A stretch of 64,000 nucleotides of DNA. It comes from Bacteroidales bacterium (GTDB lineage Bacteria > Bacteroidota > Bacteroidia > Bacteroidales > F082). The position numbers and the translations under genes are program-made. Where the stretch lies: positions 1 to 64,000 of the forward strand of contig JAKSMX010000012.1 in NCBI GenBank assembly GCA_024400305.1, in the 5' to 3' direction. Below the pieces are notes generated by a model that was not told the DNA's origin, did no database searches, and worked only from the letters and a program-made list of their open reading frames with translations. Below, one piece after another: positions 1-7,164 of this stretch (positions are counted from its first letter, which is position 1; every line of letters begins with the position of its first letter).

Positions 1-55
1 TTGAAGAAAATCCGTTCGGCAGTTTGAAGAAAATCCGTTCGGCAGTTTGAAGAAA
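1..55. repeat. Tandem 23-bp direct repeat, about 2.4 copies, cut by the window edge
   Basis: A 23-bp unit (TTTGAAGAAAATCCGTTCGG plus CAG) is present almost complete at 1-22, complete at 23-45, and starts again at 46-55. There is no spacer between copies. The last partial copy continues into a 7-bp inverted repeat, TTTGAAG (46-52) with CTTCAAA (64-70). The array may extend to the left outside the window. No function can be assigned. Confidence 0.85.
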
Positions 56-120
56 TTTTCCGCCTTCAAATCACCTTAAAAAAATATGAAAATCCAATTC
101 CTTCCTGTCGGAAATTTTCC

Positions 121-128
121 TATTTTTG
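121..128 (+). promoter_or_regulatory. Bacteroidota -7 promoter element for typA
   Basis: TATTTTTG matches the TAnnTTTG consensus used by the primary sigma factor of Bacteroidota. It lies 76 bp before the chosen typA start, which leaves a leader of about 70 nt that holds a hairpin. Confidence 0.6.
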
Positions 129-135
129 CAGCCGA

Positions 136-166
136 TTTTCTGATGAAAGTTTTATTCATCGGAAAA
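136..166 (+). promoter_or_regulatory. Hairpin at the 5' end of the typA leader
   Basis: TTTTCTGATGAA (136-147) pairs with TTCATCGGAAAA (155-166) across a 7-nt loop, giving 12 paired bases with one G-U pair. Because the -7 element ends at 128, transcription should start near 133-136, so the hairpin would sit at the extreme 5' end of the mRNA. Such a structure could stabilise the transcript or respond to temperature; this is inference. Confidence 0.55.
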
Positions 167-204
167 TGATGGTAACTCGTTGTAAATCAACTAAAATTAA
201 GGAA

Positions 205-2028
205 ATGACAAGTATTAGAAATGTTGCAATTATCGCTCACGTTGACCACGGAAAGACGACGTTGGTGGACCGTATCCTTTACCAGTCAAAATTATTCAGG
301 GACGACAAGGATAACGGAGGTGATTTGATTCTGGATAACAACGACCTTGAGCGTGAACGAGGTATTACTATCCTGTCGAAGAACGTGTCAGTGCGTTATA
401 AAGATGTGAAAATCAATATTATCGATACTCCTGGCCACAGCGATTTCGGCGGTGAGGTTGAGCGTGTGCTTAACATGGCCGACGGTGTCATCTTGCTCGT
501 TGATGCCTTTGAAGGCCCGATGCCGCAGACACGTTTTGTGCTTGAGAAAGCCATCCAGCTCGGACTGAAACCTATCGTTGTTGTCAATAAGGTCGATAAG
601 CCGAACTGCACACCGGAAGAGACGCAGGAAGCCGTTTTTGACCTCATGTACAACCTCGGCGCCAACGACGACCAACTCGATTTTCCGACAGTTTACGGGT
701 CTTCAAAACAGGGCTGGATGTCGGATCACTGGACACATGTTACAAGTGATGTCTCGTATCTGCTTGATACCATTATCAATACGATCCCGGAAGCGAAATA
801 CGAAGAAGGCACTCCACAGATGCTCATCACTTCATTGGACTACAGTTCATACGTCGGTCGTATCGCCGTCGGCCGTCTGAAACGCGGTACGCTTCAGGCT
901 GGAATGAACGTCTCACTCGTGAAACGCGACGGCACAATCGAGAAGAATCAGATCAAGGAGCTTTATACTTTCGAAGGTCTCGGAAAGGAACGCACCAAGA
1001 AGCCTGTGATGGCGGGCGACATCGTCGCCATCATGGGTCTCGAAAACTTTGAGATCGGTGACACCGTCGCCGACTTCGAAAACCCGGAGGCACTTCCCCC
1101 AATACATGTCGATGAGCCGACAATGAGTATGTTGTTCACAATCAACAACTCGCCGTTTTTCGGCAAGGAAGGCAAGTATGTCACGTCACGTCACCTGCGC
1201 GAGCGTCTGTACAAAGAGACGGAGAAAAACCTTGCGTTGAGGGTTGAGGACACCGACTCGCCGGATTCGTTGATGGTCTATGGCCGCGGCATCCTTCACC
1301 TCAGTATCTTGGTCGAGACGATGCGTCGTGAAGGCTATGAGTTCCAGATTGGCCAGCCGAAGGTCATCTTGAAGGAGATTGACGGGAAAAAATGTGAGCC
1401 TGTCGAGGTGATGAGCGTGCAGGTTCCGGAAGACTTCGCCGGCCGCGTCATCGAACTCGCGTCACAGCATAAGGGCGAGATGACTAACATGTCGCCAAAA
1501 GGCGACCGCATGAATCTCGAGTTTGACATTCCGGCGCGCGGTCTCATCGGCTTGAGAAGTGCGATGCTCACCGCAACGGAAGGCGAGGCTGTGATGTCAC
1601 ACCGTTTCAAGGATTACGAGCCTTGGAAAGGTGACATGGAATTCCGCGATGTTGGTGCGCTCATCGCGATGGAGACCGGCTCGGCGGTGCCTTACGCATT
1701 GTGGAAACTTCAGGACCGCGGCAAGTTCTTCGTGTTGCCAAATGAAGACGTCTATATGGGTGAGGTCATTGGCGAAAATACTCGTTCAAACGATATCGTG
1801 TTGAATATTAACAAGACAAAGCATTTGACCAACGTCCGTGCCTCCGGCTCTGATGATAAGATTGTTCTCATCCCGCCTGTAAGAATGTCACTCGAAGAAT
1901 ACATGGAATACATTCGTGATGATGAGTATCTCGAAGTTACACCGAAGAGTCTCCGCCTGAGGAAAATCATCCTCGACGAAATCGAGAGGAAGAGAAGCGG
2001 AAGAAAGAGTGAGTCGGTTGAGGATTAG
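205..2028 (+). CDS. typA: Ribosome-associated GTPase TypA/BipA
   Basis: Translational GTPase of the TypA/BipA family, 607 residues, which acts on the ribosome in assembly and stress or cold adaptation. The N-terminus has the G1 loop AHVDHGKTTL, switch motif RERGITI, DTPGHSDFGGEVERVL (G3) and NKVDK (G4), followed by the EF-G-like domains and the family-specific C-terminal domain. An upstream in-frame ATG at 166 would add 13 residues, but it overlaps the leader hairpin and family members start at the MTSIRN-type sequence, so ATG 205 is chosen. The gene stands alone: 130 bp separate it from the next gene, which has its own promoter. Length is normal and no damage is seen. Confidence 0.96.
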   Translation: MTSIRNVAIIAHVDHGKTTLVDRILYQSKLFRDDKDNGGDLILDNNDLERERGITILSKNVSVRYKDVKINIIDTPGHSDFGGEVERVLNMADGVILLVDAFEGPMPQTRFVLEKAIQLGLKPIVVVNKVDKPNCTPEETQEAVFDLMYNLGANDDQLDFPTVYGSSKQGWMSDHWTHVTSDVSYLLDTIINTIPEAKYEEGTPQMLITSLDYSSYVGRIAVGRLKRGTLQAGMNVSLVKRDGTIEKNQIKELYTFEGLGKERTKKPVMAGDIVAIMGLENFEIGDTVADFENPEALPPIHVDEPTMSMLFTINNSPFFGKEGKYVTSRHLRERLYKETEKNLALRVEDTDSPDSLMVYGRGILHLSILVETMRREGYEFQIGQPKVILKEIDGKKCEPVEVMSVQVPEDFAGRVIELASQHKGEMTNMSPKGDRMNLEFDIPARGLIGLRSAMLTATEGEAVMSHRFKDYEPWKGDMEFRDVGALIAMETGSAVPYALWKLQDRGKFFVLPNEDVYMGEVIGENTRSNDIVLNINKTKHLTNVRASGSDDKIVLIPPVRMSLEEYMEYIRDDEYLEVTPKSLRLRKIILDEIERKRSGRKSESVED

Positions 2029-2111
2029 TTGTAAGAAAGAAGACGGTTATGACAAACTGGCGTGGTTTTTTCTGTTTTTTTCACTTATGTTGCGTCAATT
2101 GAAAAAATGTT

Positions 2112-2119
2112 TATTTTTG
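2112..2119 (+). promoter_or_regulatory. -7 promoter element of the first lipoprotein gene
   Basis: TATTTTTG, with a TGTTG element ending at 2092, 19 bp upstream, matching the -33/-7 spacing of Bacteroidota promoters. Confidence 0.6.
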
Positions 2120-2158
2120 TACTTTGAAATTTTGTGAATTTATTATATCAAAATAAAA

Positions 2159-2950
2159 ATGAAAAAGTATTTGAAAATTATGGCTTGTGCGGTGATGGTT
2201 CTCGCAATGGTCTGCGTGATGAGTTCATGCAAGAAGGAGTACAAGACCCAGGTTGTTTACACTGCTGGTTGGGGCGATTATGTGCTGAAACCCTCCGATT
2301 TTAAAGTTGTTCAGGATTATTTGGCGGAAAAAGGTGCGTTGGATATCAATCAACATAAGATTTACAATGTGACGAGTACGGACAGCGAGGCTGACTGCCT
2401 GAAACAGGCTGATGAAATGGCAAAAGCTGATTTTGCAAATGCGATACGTAATCTGAAGGTGGAGGAAATCCAGCCCAAATTATCCGTCGGCAGTTATTTT
2501 ACATACGGTTGGTATAGAACCGACGACTCTGGCAACGATGTCGAGATAGGCAAGTGGTTTTGTCCTGCGAAACCGGTGCCGTCAGTATTTGGAAAGATCA
2601 CTGTAAACGGAACTGAATTCAATGTTACAAGTGCGGTAAAAACGAATTCGGTAATTGGCGGATTGCCTGCCGTCGGCATGGTTCTGCTTTCTGAAGAAGA
2701 TACGGCGTATTCACTGATGGTTGTTGTGGAACAGGAAGATGTTATTCCGGAAGGGCAATTTGACGTGGATGGTGAGCATAATAAGGGTTCTGTGCGTTTT
2801 AATGCCATAAGGTATGACGCAACCGGTACGACATGCCGCATCTCAAAAAATGGCGACTACTATAAATTCGAGTCTTCAGGGACTGCGACAGACAAAGACG
2901 GCAACAAGATTGAATTCATTGTGGATTGCGATCAGGTCGTGTTTATTTGA
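2159..2950 (+). CDS. Lipoprotein of unknown function (263 aa)
   Basis: The product begins with a typical SPII signal: a basic start (MKKYLK), a hydrophobic stretch, and the lipobox region VMSSC with Cys at residue 22, followed by KK. This points to anchoring in the outer or inner membrane. I do not recognise the mature domain. Its first ~120 residues are clearly homologous to the next gene: both begin MK.(Y/F)LKIMAC, then share Q.VYTA, a QAD..AKADF segment, and VG.YFTY.W. The second half (from about residue 135) has no counterpart in the neighbour. The gene is monocistronic, with its own promoter and a strong hairpin terminator at 2984-3018. It appears to come from a tandem duplication (see the 2952-3010 entry). 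Confidence 0.8.
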   Translation: MKKYLKIMACAVMVLAMVCVMSSCKKEYKTQVVYTAGWGDYVLKPSDFKVVQDYLAEKGALDINQHKIYNVTSTDSEADCLKQADEMAKADFANAIRNLKVEEIQPKLSVGSYFTYGWYRTDDSGNDVEIGKWFCPAKPVPSVFGKITVNGTEFNVTSAVKTNSVIGGLPAVGMVLLSEEDTAYSLMVVVEQEDVIPEGQFDVDGEHNKGSVRFNAIRYDATGTTCRISKNGDYYKFESSGTATDKDGNKIEFIVDCDQVVFI

Positions 2951-2951
2951 T

Positions 2952-3010
2952 ATATCATATTTTCAGAAGTCATATTAAAAGGTGTCGGTTTCATCCATGA
3001 AACCGACGCT
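2952..3010 (+). repeat. Diverged copy of the histidine-kinase 3' end behind the first lipoprotein gene
   Basis: The sequence after this stop codon aligns with 3541-3602, the 3' end of the convergent histidine-kinase gene. It starts ATATCATATTTT against ATATCGTATTTT; after a ~20-nt stretch with a 3-nt length difference, the segment 2981-3009 matches 3573-3601 at all but a few positions (GGTGTCGGTTTC then ATGAAACCGA in both). In the kinase this encodes the GFMEETD segment near the C-terminus. Here no open frame remains. It marks the junction of a tandem duplication of lipoprotein gene plus kinase tail. Confidence 0.7.
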
Positions 3011-3018
3011 TTTTTTTT
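2984..3018 (+). terminator. Rho-independent terminator of the first lipoprotein gene
   Basis: GTCGGTTTCAT (2984-2994) and ATGAAACCGAC (2997-3007) form a perfect 11-bp stem with a 2-nt gap, closed by a run of T at 3010-3018. The stem derives from coding sequence of the kinase, duplicated here, with its two mismatches repaired into a perfect dyad. Confidence 0.9.
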
Positions 3019-3049
3019 GAAAGTTTTGTCTGTTGAATGAAAAAATATG

Positions 3050-3057
3050 TATTTTTG
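3050..3057 (+). promoter_or_regulatory. -7 promoter element of the second lipoprotein gene
   Basis: TATTTTTG with TTTTG at 3024-3028, 21 bp upstream. It lies directly behind the terminator of the previous gene, so the two paralogues are separate transcription units. Confidence 0.6.
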
Positions 3058-3101
3058 CAACTGGAAAATTAAATTTCTATTGGTTATTTAAATCTGTCAA
3101 A

Positions 3102-3518
3102 ATGAAGAGGTTTTTGAAAATTATGGCTTGTTCGGTGCTGTTTTTAACAATAGCTGGTGTCATGAGTTCGTGTAAGGAATCATTTGATATTCAAGCCGTT
3201 TATACTGCGTTGTTGAAAAAAAACAACTTGACTTCTAACGAAATTGATAAGCTTAATGATTATCTTCTGAATCATAGAGTTGTGCAGGTTGATGAGACAA
3301 AAACGATTTGTGCTTCAAGTAAAAAGAGTGTTTCTGATGGCTATGAACAGGCTGATAATAAAGCAAAAGCCGATTTTGAAAGTTGCATGAGCCGTCTTGA
3401 TGAAAATGAAATAAAGTCTTTCGTCACGGTGGGGAAATATTTCACTTACCAATGGGTCAGGAATGATGTCGCCGGCGGCCAATTGGTTGTCTGCGAATGG
3501 AAATTCGTGTCAGAATGA
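3102..3518 (+). CDS. Short paralogous lipoprotein (138 aa)
   Basis: Second copy of the lipoprotein family, unknown function. The start at 3102 gives a normal SPII signal (MKRFLKIMAC... ending VMSSC, Cys at residue 22); the in-frame ATG at 3033 would overlap the promoter and destroy the signal peptide. Similarity to the 2159-2950 product covers nearly the whole protein and stops just after VGKYFTYQW, so this product is about half the length of its neighbour. Either this is the compact ancestral form and the neighbour has gained a domain, or it has lost its C-terminal half by an early stop. The kinase gene on the other strand ends 12 bp downstream. Confidence 0.75.
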   Translation: MKRFLKIMACSVLFLTIAGVMSSCKESFDIQAVYTALLKKNNLTSNEIDKLNDYLLNHRVVQVDETKTICASSKKSVSDGYEQADNKAKADFESCMSRLDENEIKSFVTVGKYFTYQWVRNDVAGGQLVVCEWKFVSE

Positions 3519-3530
3519 CAAGGCATCAGT

Positions 3531-5987
3531 CTAATCCGAAATATCGTATTTTTCTGACAAAAGATTCATAAGGGTGTCGGTTTCTTCCATGAAACCGATG
3601 CCTTTTTCTTCCCAGTCTGTGAACGACGATGATACCTGACTTCTGCTTCCGTCCATAATTGTAAGATAATCAGCTGATTTCTGCTCGAGCTGGATGAACA
3701 TGGGCTTCATCTTGTGACAGACGACCTGCGCCTTCGCAAAATCGTGTTCGTTTATGGCATCGTTGAGGGTGACGAGGTTGTCGGATGTTGATTTGACAAA
3801 GGCGTCGAGGATCTCTTTTATGGCTTCTTCATCGTTGTCGAACATCTCACACAAGCCTGGGAAATCATCGGAGAATGAACATTTTCTTGCGTATTCTTCG
3901 TTCCAGTTTGTATGCAGTAGCTCTGCCAAGTCCTTGATACGGAACGGCTTTTTCAGATAACCGTCGAAGCCTTCCGATGAGGCGGAGTGTTGTCCGTATT
4001 CGTCGCGTGCCGTCATGATTATGACTTTCATTTCCGGCCTGATGTTTTTTATAGAATGCAGTACGTCAATGCCGGAGAATGTCCCCATTTCTCTGTCGGT
4101 GATGACAATGTCGAAGTTGTTTATGACGTCAAGGTATTTGGTGAACTCCACCGATGAACGGCAGAAATCCGATTTTAGTCCGAGTTTGGCTAACATTGCG
4201 CTCGCCACGGTCAGAAGGCTGTTGTCGTCATCTACAAGGAGGATGTTGAGGTTTTTGTTTGGTTCCTGTCTTTGCTTCTCTTGTTTTCCAACTTCCTTTT
4301 TTTCAACTTTTTCCGCGAGTTTTATAGGTATGCGAATCTCGGTGTGTGTGCCTTCCCCGACTTTTGACAGCATTTTAATCTCGCCACCGAGAAGGTCGAG
4401 GAGACCTTTCACGACGTACAGGCCGAACCCGTTGCCCTCGGCGAGGCCGGTGTTGTTTTCAGCCCGGCTGAACGGCTTGAACATCTCTTCAATCTTGTCT
4501 TCCGGAATGCCGATGCCGCTGTCTATTACGCTGAAAATCAGTTTCTTGTTTTCAAGATAAACGCCGAAATGAACCTCGCCTTCGATGGTGTATTTCAGTG
4601 AGTTTGAAATGATATTGCTGATTATCTGTTTGATTTTCAAAGGGTCGGAGCTGACGTGAAGATGTTCGGGTATGCCTTTGTGATAAAACAGTTTCAGCTG
4701 TTTGTTCTCGGCTATCGGCATGAACATGTTCCTCAGTTGGTCGCAAAGTTCTGAAATGTCGAAGTCGGATCGTTTCACGAACTGCCGTCCTTGGTCGAGG
4801 CTTGAAAATTCGAGGAGATTTGAAAGCAGCGAAAGGATGTGTTCGGAGGAGTATTTCATGGAGTTCAGTCGCGCGATGTCATGTGGCTGGAGCCTTTCCA
4901 TCTTCATCAACTCGATATATCCGATTACAGAAGAGAGCGGCGCCTTGATGTCGTGCGAAACGGAAAGCAGCAGCTTATGGCGGCTCTCCATGATTTCATC
5001 GGTGCGGCGAAGAGCCTCCTCACGTTCTTTCCTCGCCTTGGAAACTTTCTGTATGTCATAGAAAATCAATGTGATGAACAAAAGAATCAAGACGAGTGCG
5101 ATTGTGCCGCTGTAAATTGAATAGTTGAGGTTTTTCCTTATCAGAACATCGCTTTTCTGCACTTCACGCATCACTGTTTCAAGCGTCTGCTTGTGGAGCG
5201 TAATCAGAAGCTCAGAAATCTCTTCCGAGATGTTTTGGTCGGCAAGAATGAACGTATGATATTGGTCTTCAACGTCTCTGATTCTTCTTAAATACTCGTT
5301 TTTGCCTTTCTCACTGTAAATTTGGATGTCGTGGAAAAAACTGGCTGTGTCGGGCTTGAAACCTTTGTCGATGGTGTCGAAAGTGGTTTTCGACAAAAGA
5401 ATGATGCTGTCGGTGGCGTTATCTGAAGAGAAAAGTCTCTCGAAGAAATTTTTCTTTTTCGCTTTTTTCACAATGGTGTCCTGGGTGATGACAGCAACGA
5501 CCTGCGGCTTTCTTTCGGGTTTGAAGTTCATAAGCAGATTGTAAATCTCATCGTAAGGGTTGAAAGCTTCGTATTGTCTTGATATATTGCTTATTATCAA
5601 TTCTTTACGTTGCAATAAACTTACCAAATCATTGAGAAGCACCTTGTTTGTCGCGTCGCGGCCCGAATAATTCACTATCGAATCGTTTATCGCTCTGATG
5701 CCATTGAGCCGTTCTCTGAAAAGTTGCAGCTTGTCAGGAGCACTCGAAAATGTGTAAAGCTGTGCGTTGGCCTGTGCTTCGTTGACCGTCCGGATAAGTG
5801 AGTTGGTGAGGCTCAACACTTTTTCATTGCGTCTGATATTTTGTCTTTGCTCGGAAATGGTGTTTGTCAAGTTGGAAATATAGTATATCATGGCGGTGCA
5901 AAGTGCCGCAACCATCAGGAAGATGATGACCGCACTGTATTTTACGCGTCGCTCGTTGCCGCTTCTGCTTTTAAGTTTGTATCTCAT
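3531..5987 (-). CDS. Hybrid sensor histidine kinase with receiver and HPt-like domains
   Basis: Membrane-bound phosphorelay kinase, 818 residues from ATG 5987 (longer in-frame starts lie upstream of the promoter element at 6004-6011). Visible order: TM1 at about 16-38; an extracytoplasmic region of ~240 residues rich in heptad-like helices; TM2 near 285-310; HisKA with H-box SVSHDIKAPLSS (~346); HATPase with N-box NIISNSLKYT (~464), DSGIGIPEDK and GNGFGLYVVKG; receiver domain with VDDD, phospho-acceptor in VITDREM (~627) and KKPF; and a C-terminal helical segment with CHKMK (~757), an HPt-type histidine. No DNA-binding domain and no partner regulator are adjacent, so the output is unknown. 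It is divergent from the efflux operon starting at 6098, which it may control. Confidence 0.92.
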   Translation of the reverse strand: MRYKLKSRSGNERRVKYSAVIIFLMVAALCTAMIYYISNLTNTISEQRQNIRRNEKVLSLTNSLIRTVNEAQANAQLYTFSSAPDKLQLFRERLNGIRAINDSIVNYSGRDATNKVLLNDLVSLLQRKELIISNISRQYEAFNPYDEIYNLLMNFKPERKPQVVAVITQDTIVKKAKKKNFFERLFSSDNATDSIILLSKTTFDTIDKGFKPDTASFFHDIQIYSEKGKNEYLRRIRDVEDQYHTFILADQNISEEISELLITLHKQTLETVMREVQKSDVLIRKNLNYSIYSGTIALVLILLFITLIFYDIQKVSKARKEREEALRRTDEIMESRHKLLLSVSHDIKAPLSSVIGYIELMKMERLQPHDIARLNSMKYSSEHILSLLSNLLEFSSLDQGRQFVKRSDFDISELCDQLRNMFMPIAENKQLKLFYHKGIPEHLHVSSDPLKIKQIISNIISNSLKYTIEGEVHFGVYLENKKLIFSVIDSGIGIPEDKIEEMFKPFSRAENNTGLAEGNGFGLYVVKGLLDLLGGEIKMLSKVGEGTHTEIRIPIKLAEKVEKKEVGKQEKQRQEPNKNLNILLVDDDNSLLTVASAMLAKLGLKSDFCRSSVEFTKYLDVINNFDIVITDREMGTFSGIDVLHSIKNIRPEMKVIIMTARDEYGQHSASSEGFDGYLKKPFRIKDLAELLHTNWNEEYARKCSFSDDFPGLCEMFDNDEEAIKEILDAFVKSTSDNLVTLNDAINEHDFAKAQVVCHKMKPMFIQLEQKSADYLTIMDGSRSQVSSSFTDWEEKGIGFMEETDTLMNLLSEKYDISD
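3573..3607 (+). terminator. Possible terminator inside the 3' end of the convergent kinase gene
   Basis: On the + strand GGTGTCGGTTTC and GAAACCGATGCC can pair across a 6-nt loop (a few imperfect pairs), followed by TTTTTCTT. It lies 55 bp downstream of the second lipoprotein stop and would end that transcript, while on the minus strand the same bases are codons of the kinase. The duplicated version at 2984-3018 supports a terminator role. Confidence 0.5.
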
Positions 5988-6003
5988 TTTCAATAAATTC
6001 GTG

Positions 6004-6011
6004 CAAAAATA
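6004..6011 (-). promoter_or_regulatory. -7 promoter element of the hybrid kinase gene
   Basis: CAAAAATA on the + strand reads TATTTTTG on the minus strand, 16 bp before the chosen start at 5987. Confidence 0.5.
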
Positions 6012-6042
6012 GTTATTTTTCTTTTGATATGTATTTTTTTTA

Positions 6043-6050
6043 TAAATTTG
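6043..6050 (+). promoter_or_regulatory. -7 promoter element of the first efflux operon
   Basis: TAAATTTG, 47 bp before the adaptor start, with TTTTG at 6022-6026. It is divergent from the kinase promoter only 31 bp away, so the two units share a regulatory region. Confidence 0.5.
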
Positions 6051-6097
6051 CCATTCGGATTTTTTTGTAATGAATTTTAAAATCAAATTGTAAATGT

Positions 6098-7123
6098 ATG
6101 AAAATCAACACAAAATTTGCCATGATAATGCTTGTGGCCGCAATGTTGACCAGCTGTGCTGAAAAAAAAGAAACAAATGTAAAATTCAATTCTGTCATTG
6201 ATGTTGATGTTATGATTGTCGATGTGTCGAACAATGAAAATTACAGGAATTATATCGGAACATTGAAAAGCAATGTCGAAATCCCGATGTCGTTTGAATA
6301 TGGCGGTGTTTTGACGGGTGTTTATGTCCATAATGGCCAAGCCGTGAAGAAAGGCGACATTTTGGCGAGGGTTGACGATCGCACGGCGAGGAGTCTGCAT
6401 GAGACCTCGTTGGCTTCGTTGCATCAGGCAGAAGACGCTTACGAGCGTTTGAAAAAAGTTTACGACGAGGGAGGTATCAGTGACGTCCGTTGGGTTCAGA
6501 TGCTGACGGATTTGGAGAGGGCTCGACAGGCAGAGGTAACGGCACGTAAACATTTGGAAGACTGCACTTTGTGCGCACCTCAAGATGGTGTCGTGAGTAT
6601 GGATACACGCAATGTAGGTGTCGAAATGCTTCCCTCGGAGAAATTCTGCACCATCGTCGACCTGAATCAGATGATGGTGAAGTTCGCCGTCCCGGAAAAG
6701 GAGATTGGAATGTTGAAAGTGGGTGACGAAGCACTTGCTAAACTGCCTTCATTGGGCGAGGAGGAATATACAATCAAAATTTATGACAAGTCATTGATGG
6801 CCAATCGTTTGGGTCATACATACGATGTTTCGGCTGAATTTGAAACGGAAATGAATACGCAATTGCTTCCGGGAATGGTGGCGAAGGTGCGTGTATTGTC
6901 AACACAAAGCGTAGGCATCGTGGTGCCGAGTTCGTGTGTCCAGACGATGAACGACGGGCTCTCCGTATGGGTGTCCGAAAACGGCGTCGCCAAACGCCGC
7001 TCAATCAAGGTCGGCGAGTTCGTGAAGAACGGGGTCATGGTGACTGACGGCCTGAACTACGGCGACATCGTTGTGACAAGCGGATACCAGAAGTTGTACA
7101 ACGGAGCGAAAGTGTCGTACTGA
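6098..7123 (+). CDS. RND efflux periplasmic adaptor (membrane fusion protein)
   Basis: HlyD/AcrA-type adaptor linking the inner-membrane pump to the TolC channel, 341 residues. A lipobox (MLTSC, Cys at residue 20) anchors it in the membrane. The lipoyl half-motifs are visible (GGVLTGVYVHNGQAVKKGDILARVDD and later CTLCAPQDGVVSMD), separated by a short helical hairpin, followed by the beta-barrel and membrane-proximal domains ending in DIVVTSGYQKLYNGAKV. It is the first gene of an operon with the pump 41 bp downstream and a TolC-family gene. The substrate cannot be read from the sequence. Confidence 0.93.
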   Translation: MKINTKFAMIMLVAAMLTSCAEKKETNVKFNSVIDVDVMIVDVSNNENYRNYIGTLKSNVEIPMSFEYGGVLTGVYVHNGQAVKKGDILARVDDRTARSLHETSLASLHQAEDAYERLKKVYDEGGISDVRWVQMLTDLERARQAEVTARKHLEDCTLCAPQDGVVSMDTRNVGVEMLPSEKFCTIVDLNQMMVKFAVPEKEIGMLKVGDEALAKLPSLGEEEYTIKIYDKSLMANRLGHTYDVSAEFETEMNTQLLPGMVAKVRVLSTQSVGIVVPSSCVQTMNDGLSVWVSENGVAKRRSIKVGEFVKNGVMVTDGLNYGDIVVTSGYQKLYNGAKVSY

Positions 7124-7164
7124 TTTTTGTTTTTTCGTCAAATTTTTAACCTGAATCAGATTAT

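Noticed and set aside
1..55. CRISPR array at the left edge
   Set aside because: The 23-bp copies follow each other without spacers.
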